Shown here: piece by piece, positions 36,113 to 43,139 of the stretch
Layout: each line of letters starts with the position of its first letter
Position numbering within the stretch: the first letter of the stretch is position 1
Assembly: GCF_010645065.1 (NCBI RefSeq)
Contig: NZ_JAADZW010000005.1
Location: 1 to 64,000, forward strand
DNA: 64,000 nucleotides
Origin: Flavobacterium fluviatile
Lineage (GTDB): Bacteria > Bacteroidota > Bacteroidia > Flavobacteriales > Flavobacteriaceae
Reading direction: 5' to 3'
Program-made: the position numbers and the translations under genes
The notes under the pieces: generated by a model
The model's database searches: none
What the model saw: the letters and a program-made list of their open reading frames with translations, nothing else
What the model was told of the DNA's origin: nothing

Positions 36113-36411
36113 TGTCAAAATATATAATTAGTGAAAAGGCATTAGAAGATATTAATAACATTTGGATTTATACAGCAGAAAATTGGTCTGTCGAACAAGC
36201 AAATCGATATTATAACTTAATCATTGACGAAATTGAATATATCGTCGATAATTTTGATATGGCTCGTGACTTCGGAAAAATTCGAAAATCCTATAGATTT
36301 TCAAAAGTAAAATCACATTTAATTTTCTTTAAAAAAGACAAAACAAATGAAATTGAAGTCGTTAGAGTTTTACACGAAAGAATGAGTATTGAAAACAGAT
36401 TAACGGAATAA
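36112..36411 (+). CDS. parE: ParE/RelE-superfamily toxin, copy 1
   Basis: 99 residues with the ParE fold pattern: ISEKALEDINNIWIYTAENW, then ANRYYNLIIDEIEYI, and a C-terminal strand HLIFFKKDKTNEIEVVRVLH. ParE proteins usually poison DNA gyrase. The gene is translationally coupled to its antitoxin (ATG inside the TAATG overlap) and looks complete. Confidence 0.88.
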   Translation: MSKYIISEKALEDINNIWIYTAENWSVEQANRYYNLIIDEIEYIVDNFDMARDFGKIRKSYRFSKVKSHLIFFKKDKTNEIEVVRVLHERMSIENRLTE

Positions 36412-36420
36412 ATAAAAAAG

Positions 36421-36614
36421 CTACTGCTAATCGAGTAGACGGCTCCGCCAGTAACTGACGGATTGCGCCTCTCACACCACCGAGCCCTTCGGCTTAGCTC
36501 AGGATAAACCAGGCGGGTCACGAACCCGGCGGTTCACCCTTTCTGGTTTTTATACAATTGTTAACTTATTTGGAACTAGACAAACGGAAGTTTTTTCACA
36601 GACTGAAGTTATGT
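36421..36614. other. Recombination site of cassette 4, with intron remnant
   Basis: CTACTGCTAA (36421-36430) complements the start of the same cassette (TTAGCAGTAA, 35786-35795) at 9 of 10 positions; GTTATGT (36608-36614) closes the site. The intron remnant 36431-36579 sits between them. Confidence 0.55.
36431..36579 (-). mobile_element. Group II intron remnant, copy C
   Basis: The first about 100 bp (36431-36534) match the 3' end of copy A, with the shared TCGAGTAGACGGCTCCGCC and the CTCTCACACCACC block. They are joined directly to the shared right block starting CACCCTTTCTGG. The whole reverse transcriptase has been deleted. Confidence 0.65.
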
Positions 36615-36642
36615 GAGATCTAAAATATCGTAATAATTTGAA

Positions 36643-36665
36643 AAGTTACCATTTTTTGGTAACTT
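36643..36665 (+). promoter_or_regulatory. parDE-2 operator
   Basis: AAGTTACCA (36643-36651) and TGGTAACTT (36657-36665) form a perfect 9-bp palindrome with a 5-bp centre. The core TACCATTTTTTGGTA differs from the parDE-1 palindrome only at three central positions. Confidence 0.6.
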
Positions 36666-36681
36666 AGCTAAAAAATAAATT

Positions 36682-36933
36682 ATGGGACGAAATACTTCTA
36701 TATCGCTTGGTAATCATTTCGAAAATTTTATCGAACACAGCATAAATGATGGAAGATTCAATAACGCAAGTGAAGTTGTCAGAGCTGGTCTTCGTCTTTT
36801 AGAAGATGAAGAAAATAAAATTGTAGCTTTAAGAAAAGCTATCAATGAAGGAATTGAAAGCGGGCGTGCAGTAGATTTTAACGCTAAAAAACATCTTGAA
36901 CTTTTAAAGGCAAGAAAAAAATCAAATGGCTAA
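36682..36933 (+). CDS. parD: ParD-family antitoxin, copy 2
   Basis: 83 residues. The ribbon-helix-helix region (GRNTSISLGNHFENFIEHSI, NASEVVRAGLRLLEDEE) is clearly related to ParD copy 1, and the C-terminal helix ends in LELLKARKKSNG. It overlaps the following ParE gene by 8 nt. Confidence 0.9.
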   Translation: MGRNTSISLGNHFENFIEHSINDGRFNNASEVVRAGLRLLEDEENKIVALRKAINEGIESGRAVDFNAKKHLELLKARKKSNG

Positions 36934-37234
36934 ATATTATTTAACAAATAAAGCTGTTGATGACTTATCTGAAATTTGGGATTATACAATCGAAACTTGG
37001 TCTGAAATGCAAGCTGAAAAGTATTATGATTTACTTTTGGCATCATGTGATGTTTTAGCAAATAATCCAGAACTTGGTAGAAACTATGATATAGTAACAA
37101 AAGGAATATTAGGTTTTAAATCAGGTGAACATATTATCTTTTACTCAACTATATCAAAAACCGAAATAGAAATCGCAAGAATTCTTCATGGAATGATGGA
37201 TCTAAAAAAGCAGACTATAACAAACCTTACATAA
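36926..37234 (+). CDS. parE: ParE/RelE-superfamily toxin, copy 2
   Basis: 102 residues: LTNKAVDDLSEIWDYTIETW, AEKYYDLLLASCDVLANNPE and HIIFYSTISKTEIEIARILH match the ParE pattern. It is diverged from copy 1, so the two pairs are not a recent duplication. Its stop codon at 37232-37234 lies inside the ACATAAC core box that ends the cassette, which leaves no spare sequence between gene and recombination site. Confidence 0.9.
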   Translation: MAKYYLTNKAVDDLSEIWDYTIETWSEMQAEKYYDLLLASCDVLANNPELGRNYDIVTKGILGFKSGEHIIFYSTISKTEIEIARILHGMMDLKKQTITNLT

Positions 37235-37286
37235 CAGCTAGAGTTTAGTTGCGTACGTAGCACGAACTATGAAACTAGTGTTGAAC
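37229..37286 (+). other. Intact attC-like recombination site of cassette 5
   Basis: The site is 58 bp, from ACATAAC (37229-37235) to GTTGAAC (37280-37286, GTTRRRY). Inside, CTAGAGTTTAGTT (37238-37250) pairs imperfectly with AACTATGAAACTAG (37265-37278), leaving unpaired bases, and the centre has the palindrome TACGTA. Length and layout fit a classical attC. It is the only one of the five sites without an insertion. Confidence 0.7.
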
Positions 37287-38131
37287 TGAACCGCGCTGCA
37301 TCCATTCCTTATGGTTTTTTCGATAAATCAGTTATAAGAGCTATTGCAACTCTTTTTTTTTTGGGATTAGTATCAGGTATGGCTTTTAAAGTGTTTTAAT
37401 TCAATTATGGGTATAAGTCCCTTTTCCGTAAAATGAATTTTTTAAAGGGAATGGAGTTTTGGCTAACGCCAAGATACCATGCAGGCGGACCACACTGGTC
37501 AAAAACAGCTATTGGATACAGGTTTTCCAGTTTTCCAGCAAGTACACTTGGGCAAAAAAAACTTGCTTTTCAGCTTTTTCCAACACTTTCACCTGAAGTT
37601 TTTCTTGTAAAACTTCCACTGGAACTCATTTGCAACAACTACTTTCTAAATTAAAGTGATGAATTTTAGCGTTTATAACGCGGCTTCTGAAACACAGAAA
37701 TCTTTTTGAATCCTCTTGCCAGCGTGAGTACAAAGGTCATTTTAACATTTTGCGAATAAAGTTTATCTTCGGAAGGCAGAACTCTATTCTCCCGCACTAA
37801 TCCTTTCAGGTGAGCTTTTTGAAAATAATTTTTTATATTTCAAACATTTTAATAAAGGCTATTAAAAATAAATTCCTTTATTCAGCCACAATGAAAGAAA
37901 AATCTTTTATTTTGCCTTTTAGAAAATAAAAATATTGGAAGAATAGTAGGACTAAAAGCCATTATGAAGTTAATTTTTTGCTCACGATAAAATTTAGTTA
38001 AGAAAGCCACACGAAAGAATTCGTGCGGGAGCAATGGATTTAGAATTGGCTTAATCGAAATTGGTTTTATATTCTGGATGATTTGCTTCAAAAAACTACT
38101 CATATTTAATCTAAAAATCTAAAAAATAATA
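37287..38131. other. 845-bp stretch without a supported gene
   Basis: The stretch begins with the start of a possible further cassette (TTGAACTGAACC, 37281) but I find no matching end box. A 73-codon open frame at 37433-37654 has odd composition and no start context, so I leave it out. A short hairpin CACGAA/TTCGTG lies near 38010-38025. It may be the remains of decayed cassettes. Confidence 0.5.
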
Positions 38132-38630
38132 ATGGACGAAAAAATTGAGAAACTTGTCAAGTATTTAGAATCTGAAGAATACGACGATTTTTATAATCTT
38201 GATAATGACATTGTTTTTTGGGTTGACTGGAGAGAATCTGATGATGCAATTGTTGAATACTGTGAAAAATGCTTAAAAACAAATTTATTAAGCGCCGAAA
38301 TGAAACAAGTTTCGGACGATCTGGAATTGACTATAAAATATGAAAACAGAGTGTACACAGAAAAAATTGTTGACAGGGACAGCACAATAATAGCGCTTAA
38401 CGTAATTATTAAACCAAAATATGAAATTCGATTTTGCAAAGTGAGCGATGGTTCTGATACATTAGCTTTCCTTCCACTAGCCAGCCAACAAATGGAAACA
38501 ATTAGTTGAGAAGTATGGAGAACAAAAAATAAATCAATGCTTTGAACCTATAAATGAGGACTCAATCATGTTCAACAAGGAACATGATTTTGATTTTGAC
38601 GATAGCGATGTAATACTTGACTTTGAATGA
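38132..38630 (+). pseudogene. Hypothetical gene disrupted by a one-base frameshift
   Basis: The open frame gives 125 residues and stops at 38509. A second frame beginning at about 38491 continues naturally as WKQLVEKYGEQKINQCFEPI and ends in the acidic tail DFDFDDSDVILDFE at 38630. One extra A in CAACAAATGG would explain the shift. The full product would be about 165 acidic residues with no signal peptide and no family I recognise. A sequencing error cannot be excluded. Confidence 0.6.
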
Positions 38631-38768
38631 CAAAAGTCAAATTGAAGCTGACAAAAATCTTAGATTTGGGTTTGGAATTGAAGAATTTTGAGACATCCAG
38701 GCGATTAGAAAAGAAAATAAAACAGGCAGCCTGGTGTCCAGAACATTAACATAACCATATAACTAACC

Positions 38769-39344
38769 ATGACAATCACCCCATTGATTAAATACATTTC
38801 AAGTATTGTTGATCTTACAGAGAATGACATAAATTTATTGGCTCATTATTTTAAACCTGATAATTTTTCAAAAGGTTCAATTCTTGAAAGAGAAGGCAAA
38901 GTTTCTCAAAAATTATATTTCGTTACAAATGGTTTTATCAGATCTTTTTTTTATAAAGACGGTATAGAAGTTACAACTCAGATTGTTGGTAAAAACAAAT
39001 TCATTACAGGCTTTAACAGCTTTACCACAGGAATTACTTCAAAAGAAAATATTCAGTGTATTTCAAACTGTGAAGCGTTCTTTATTACCAAATCAGATTA
39101 TGAAAATTTAACATCTGAAAGTGTTTTCTGGAGCATATTTTGTCGTCAGTTATATGAAAATGTTATAGTTCATAATCAGCAAAGAACAATAGACTTCATT
39201 GCTTTATCTGCTGAAAAAAGATATCTAAAATTGCTGAATGAACAACCGGAAATCATACAGTATGTACCCATTCAGTTTATTGCATCCTATATCGGAATAA
39301 AGCCGGAATCTTTAAGCCGAATCAGGAAAAAAATAATTTCCTAA
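38769..39344 (+). CDS. Crp/Fnr-family transcriptional regulator
   Basis: 191 residues: an N-terminal cyclic-nucleotide-binding-like jelly roll (about 20-115, GSILEREGKVSQKLYFVTNG) and a C-terminal helix-turn-helix region (VPIQFIASYIGIKPESLSRI, 165-185). The usual phosphate-binding cassette residues are not obvious, as is common in this Bacteroidota subgroup, so the ligand is unknown. It lies 65 bp upstream of the metallo-hydrolase gene on the same strand and may control it. Confidence 0.87.
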   Translation: MTITPLIKYISSIVDLTENDINLLAHYFKPDNFSKGSILEREGKVSQKLYFVTNGFIRSFFYKDGIEVTTQIVGKNKFITGFNSFTTGITSKENIQCISNCEAFFITKSDYENLTSESVFWSIFCRQLYENVIVHNQQRTIDFIALSAEKRYLKLLNEQPEIIQYVPIQFIASYIGIKPESLSRIRKKIIS

Positions 39345-39409
39345 CATTTATCAAGTAGTATCCCTTTTTAAGAGCTGAACTTTGTATCAAATTTTTAAAC
39401 TAAGAAAAA

Positions 39410-40123
39410 ATGAATCAAATAATTCAGTTATCAATTTTGCCATTAGGAATGATAAATTGCTTTCTAATAAAAGGAAATACTAAACATGTTTTGGTTGATA
39501 CAGGCGTTCCCTCCAGTGAAGCTAAAATTATCAAACAGCTGCATCAGCATAAAATCAAATTAGAAGATATTGGTCTAATAGTTATATCACACGGACATAT
39601 TGATCATTTTGGAAGTGCAAAACGATTAAAGGATATTTTGAAAGTTCCAGTCTTAATACACGACTTAGATAAAAAAGCATTGGAAACAGGAGAAAGCATG
39701 CTTGAAACTTTAAATCCTAATCATAAAATCTGGGATGTTTTCCTGAAACCTAGATTGGCAAGAGGTAAAACTTCGCCTTGTTTGCCGGATATTGTATTAA
39801 TTGGAGATGAAGAATTTGATTTAAAAAATTATGGAATCAATGGTAAAGTTATTCATTCTCCAGGGCATACACCGGGGTCCTTGTCCGTTATTCTTGAAAA
39901 CGGAAGCGCAATAATTATGGATTTAGCTTCATCAGGAATATTACTTGGAGGAATAGCATTTAATTCAAGGGTAAAACATCCGCCTTTCCACGATAATTTG
40001 CAACAATTAAAAAACAGCATCAATCACATTCTTTCATTAAATACACAAACTTTTTATCTGGGACACGGAAATCCTATTTCAAGAAAGTTATTGATAAAAT
40101 ACAAAGAAAGATTTTTGGAGTAA
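39410..40123 (+). CDS. MBL-fold metallo-hydrolase
   Basis: 237 residues. The metal motif HGHIDH (61-66) is followed by HSPGHTPGSLSV (third His), MDLASSG (bridging Asp) and LGHGNP (last His), so a complete binuclear zinc site of the metallo-beta-lactamase fold is present. The substrate is unknown. There is no signal peptide, so it is cytoplasmic. It follows a Crp/Fnr-like regulator gene. Confidence 0.87.
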   Translation: MNQIIQLSILPLGMINCFLIKGNTKHVLVDTGVPSSEAKIIKQLHQHKIKLEDIGLIVISHGHIDHFGSAKRLKDILKVPVLIHDLDKKALETGESMLETLNPNHKIWDVFLKPRLARGKTSPCLPDIVLIGDEEFDLKNYGINGKVIHSPGHTPGSLSVILENGSAIIMDLASSGILLGGIAFNSRVKHPPFHDNLQQLKNSINHILSLNTQTFYLGHGNPISRKLLIKYKERFLE

Positions 40124-40303
40124 AAAAGGCAGTTGTTAACAGCTAATTATTGTTTATATAGTAATTTTGTTAAATTTTATAAGATAATTTTTTTGATTTA
40201 CTTTGCAAGGATGCAATTCCCTCTGGTATTCGTTGCAAACGAGCAAAAGATTGAGATGGCAAAGTAATAAGAGTAGAACAACATGAATCATAAAATAAAA
40301 AAC

Positions 40304-40993
40304 ATGAAAAAAATAATTTTTATACTTACGATTTTATTATTAGTATCAAATAATACTTTTTCTCAGGAAAGAAGCTATACTATTCCGGATTACAATTCAA
40401 TTAAGAAAAATATTGCAGATAAATCCTCGAATTATTATTATCCAAAATTACTGGAACGAATGACTTCTAATGATTCGCTGTTAAGCAATGAAGATTACAG
40501 GCATCTTTATTTTGGCTATGTATTTGACCCAAAATATAGTGCTTACTTTACATCGCCAGACGAAAAAAAACTTAGGGAGTATTATCAAAGTGAGAAGATA
40601 AACGAGAAAGATTATGACAAAATTATAAAATTGGCTGAACACTCACTCAGTCTGTTTCCATTTGATTTGAGGCAAATGAATTTTCTAGCTTACATTTACC
40701 ACTTAAAAGGAGATGAAGTTTCTGCAAAAAACATATCAAATAGGTTTCATAATATTATTGGGGCAATTATGTCATCCGGCAATGGAGAAAAGTGCGAAAC
40801 TGGTTTTCACGTAATTTCTGTAAGCCACGAATATGTTTTACTAAATCTTTTTGAACTTCAGAACAAATCACAAAGCCTGGTTGGAAATTGCGATTATATG
40901 GCATTTGAAAAAGGAAAATACAAAATAGACGGAATGTATTTTAGTATTGAAAAGATATTAGCAAGTGAGATGAAACTTTTTGAAGGAAAATAA
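40304..40993 (+). CDS. DUF4919-like secreted protein
   Basis: I choose the ATG at 40304 (229 residues) because a signal peptide follows at once (MKKIIFILTILLLVSNNTFS); the frame also has an ATG at 40283. The mature part (SYTIPDYNSIKKNI, YRHLYFGYVFDPKYSAY, FPFDLRQMNFLAYIYHLKGD) matches DUF4919 as I recognise it, a Bacteroidota family of unknown function with a TPR-like helical core. It is a lone gene with no informative neighbours. Confidence 0.75.
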   Translation: MKKIIFILTILLLVSNNTFSQERSYTIPDYNSIKKNIADKSSNYYYPKLLERMTSNDSLLSNEDYRHLYFGYVFDPKYSAYFTSPDEKKLREYYQSEKINEKDYDKIIKLAEHSLSLFPFDLRQMNFLAYIYHLKGDEVSAKNISNRFHNIIGAIMSSGNGEKCETGFHVISVSHEYVLLNLFELQNKSQSLVGNCDYMAFEKGKYKIDGMYFSIEKILASEMKLFEGK

Positions 40994-41086
40994 ACACCAT
41001 CGTAAAGAGCAGCTGACATAAGATTTTGATTTTATGTTTAATTAACCGAAAGATGGTTTTGTAATGAATGAAAATAAATAATTATA

Positions 41087-42007
41087 ATGAACACACAAAA
41101 TTCACAATTTACAAGAGATGAAGACAACCATAATGTGTGGTTGTCGAAAAAAAACAATCCGGAATTTAATTTTACAGATTATGGCATAGAGCCTATGGTG
41201 CTTGACAGTGAGTCTGAAGTTGGCCAGGCAATGTTAAATGAACTTTACAAAACTGCAGCATCAAAAGAGGGGGATATTAATATTGCGCTTTTGGGTGGCA
41301 GAGGGGCTCAGCAGTTACATCGTTTGCTTGGAGAGTTGGCAAAAACATCAGAACAGGATGAGTTGCTGGGCAGGCTGAATGTGTTTACTCAGGATGCGCT
41401 TGCTCCATTGGGAATGAATAATGGTTTTAGTTTTGTGAGGGATTTTGAACGTATTTTGGGTGATGCTTTTTTCAAAAAAATAAAAAGCTTTACACCAATG
41501 CAGACAGATACAAAAGATTTAGAGTCCGCACTTATTGAATATTTGACTAAACTGGAAGAGTTAGGAGGTCTGGATATATTTTTTATTGGTCATGGTCCTG
41601 AAGAAAATCAGGCATCACACCTTGCTTATATTAAACCTTTCTCCGGAGCACAGCATCATCATATTGCAGGGATAATTCCAATATCAGGCAGTATTCTGGA
41701 CCATCATATTAGCAAATTTAAAGCGGGTGGAAGCCTTGTAAATGAAATTGATGAAAAGGAGTGCCGGTCTGCAGAGTATATCCTCACTTTAGGGCCGGCT
41801 GCTATATTACAAGCCAAAAAAATCGTTCAGTCTGTGGTAGATGCCGATTCTGCTCCTGCTAAAGTTCAGACGTATTCAAACGTGCTTAAAACATCCGTGA
41901 GTTCAGATAAAAAGGAAGCATTACAGCAATTAAATGTAAATCCGGGGTTATGGATAAGATTACATCCTAATACTAAATCCTTTGTGCTGCCAAATTTAGG
42001 TTTGTAA
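41087..42007 (+). CDS. NagB-like sugar-phosphate isomerase/lactonase family protein
   Basis: 306 residues, cytoplasmic. The pattern resembles glucosamine-6-phosphate deaminase/6-phosphogluconolactonase proteins: INIALLGGRGAQQLHRLLGE, GGLDIFFIGHGPEENQASHL in the place of the GxGxDGHIAFNEP loop, and a C-terminal ILTLGPAAILQAKKIV. Key residues of the active deaminase are not conserved, so the activity is uncertain. It is a divergent member with no metabolic neighbours. Confidence 0.55.
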   Translation: MNTQNSQFTRDEDNHNVWLSKKNNPEFNFTDYGIEPMVLDSESEVGQAMLNELYKTAASKEGDINIALLGGRGAQQLHRLLGELAKTSEQDELLGRLNVFTQDALAPLGMNNGFSFVRDFERILGDAFFKKIKSFTPMQTDTKDLESALIEYLTKLEELGGLDIFFIGHGPEENQASHLAYIKPFSGAQHHHIAGIIPISGSILDHHISKFKAGGSLVNEIDEKECRSAEYILTLGPAAILQAKKIVQSVVDADSAPAKVQTYSNVLKTSVSSDKKEALQQLNVNPGLWIRLHPNTKSFVLPNLGL

Positions 42008-42127
42008 TATAAAATGCTCAAATAATGTCAATTGCAGAATTGATTTGTAACAGAAGAATATAATTATGTAAAAAGAATTGAGATTTATAATTTTAAATTT
42101 GAGATAGTCAAACTAAAAACTATTATC

Positions 42128-42424
42128 ATGAAAAAGCTATTTAAATCAATACTATTTGTTTTTGCCATAGTACTGACAGGACTTTTATTTTCTTGCAAGA
42201 ACAACGAACAAGATGGATACAGTGATAAAATTGAAACACTGCAGGCTACCGACACTTCCGCTACAAGTGTATCTGACACAACAGATGTTAGTGGTTTGAG
42301 TACAACAAATAAGAGTACAAAAGGATCCTCCGGTAAAGATAAAGGAGGTACAGGTACAGGAACCGGTCCCAGTGAAAGTGCTAAAGATGGTGCAACTGAC
42401 TCTGGTCCTTCAGAAGAGCAATAA
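42128..42424 (+). CDS. Small low-complexity lipoprotein
   Basis: 98 residues. A signal peptide with a lipobox (LLFSC, Cys23) is followed by a Ser/Thr/Gly/Asp-rich tail (TKGSSGKDKGGTGTGTGPSE) with no predicted fold. It resembles the many small lipoproteins of unknown role in Flavobacterium. Confidence 0.7.
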   Translation: MKKLFKSILFVFAIVLTGLLFSCKNNEQDGYSDKIETLQATDTSATSVSDTTDVSGLSTTNKSTKGSSGKDKGGTGTGTGPSESAKDGATDSGPSEEQ

Positions 42425-42566
42425 TATGTAAATTATTGCTCTGGTTTCATTATGAATTCCTGATTAAATAATGTTTTAAAAAAGGCAATTTTTCAATTAA
42501 AATCTATCTGCATTTATTTTTATCTGTGGTAAAAAACGTTCTAATAAATTTAAAATTTATCATAAA

Positions 42567-43043
42567 ATGGCATCAATGTCAAAATATGCAGAAGAGCAAT
42601 ATGAATTGGTAAAAAGTTCGCGGAATGTTTTATTTGATTTTTGCCGGACAATTTCTCCTGATGATTTTGTCAACCAAAATAGTTCTTTTGGTCGGGGAGG
42701 CAGTGTGCGAAATCTTTTGGTACATATTGCCAATACATACGAATACTGGATCGGAAATACTGCATTGAAAAACGACATTGTTTATGCTGAATACGAACAA
42801 TATAACAACATAACTGATGTCATAAAATTATTCGGTCAGGTAGATCAATTTATGGATGAATTTATCAAAGCTATAGACTGTATTAATGAGATACATTATA
42901 AAATTCAAAATGTAAAAAGTAGTGCTCATCCTTTAAAGTTATTTACGCACGTAATTACACACGAATACCATCATAAAGGTCAGATATTATCATTAAGCAG
43001 ACATTTAAATTACATTCCGGTTGATACTGATATTTTGAGATAG
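42567..43043 (+). CDS. DinB/DUF664-family protein
   Basis: 158 residues forming a four-helix bundle. His53 (LLVHIANTYEYW), His132 and His136 (HVITHEYHHKG) are placed like the metal-binding His triad of DinB proteins. DinB-like proteins in Bacteroidota are often thiol-dependent enzymes of unknown substrate. A bidirectional terminator follows. Confidence 0.85.
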   Translation: MASMSKYAEEQYELVKSSRNVLFDFCRTISPDDFVNQNSSFGRGGSVRNLLVHIANTYEYWIGNTALKNDIVYAEYEQYNNITDVIKLFGQVDQFMDEFIKAIDCINEIHYKIQNVKSSAHPLKLFTHVITHEYHHKGQILSLSRHLNYIPVDTDILR

Positions 43044-43076
43044 AGGATGAGATTAATTCTAAAGGCAGTTAATGAA

Positions 43077-43107
43077 AAGGGCGAATCATATTTCATGATT
43101 CGCCCTT
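43077..43107. terminator. Bidirectional terminator between the DinB gene and uvrA
   Basis: AAGGGCGAATCAT (43077-43089) pairs perfectly with ATGATTCGCCCTT (43095-43107) over 13 bp around a 5-nt loop. The minus-strand side is followed by TTTTC, so it probably ends uvrA as well as the convergent gene. Confidence 0.85.
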
Positions 43108-43139
43108 AAATATTAGCAGCTTTTTATTATTGAGTATTT

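Larger units (their letters stand above)
31731..37286 (+). mobile_element. Integron-like gene cassette array without integrase (five cassettes)
   Basis: Five units each begin after a G with TTRRRY-like sequence and carry the complement behind their genes: TTATGGCTC (31731) with GAGCCATAA (33287-33295); TTAGGC (33529) with GCCCAA (34188-34193), one mismatch; TTGGGC (34920) with GCACAA (35668-35673), one mismatch; TTAGCAGTAA (35786) with CTACTGCTAA (36421-36430), one mismatch; TTATGT (36609) with ACATAAC (37229-37235), exact. This start/end complementarity is what integron cassettes show, because the crossover falls between G and TT. Right halves of the first four sites share TTTTTTCACAGNCTGA. 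Cargo genes all point the same way. No integrase lies in the window, so it is a stand-alone cluster as far as can be seen. Confidence 0.72.

Noticed and set aside
31731..37286. CRISPR array, because short sequences recur (TTTTTTCACAGACTGAC)
   Set aside because: Spacing is irregular (about 800-1400 bp) with genes between copies; no spacer pattern.
37433..37654. Open frame of 73 codons in the gap after the cassette array
   Set aside because: No ribosome-binding context, unusual composition and no recognisable motif; probably chance in decayed DNA.
38570..38576. GTTCAAC, which would complement the TTGAAC cassette start at 37281
   Set aside because: It lies inside a well-behaved coding frame (MFNKEHDF) and has no dyad or G|TT box nearby, so it is likely coincidence.
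38692..38738. Inverted repeat GACATCCAGGC/GCCTGGTGTC as another attC site
   Set aside because: No RYYYAAC or GTTRRRY boxes flank it; more likely a terminator-like hairpin before the Crp/Fnr gene.
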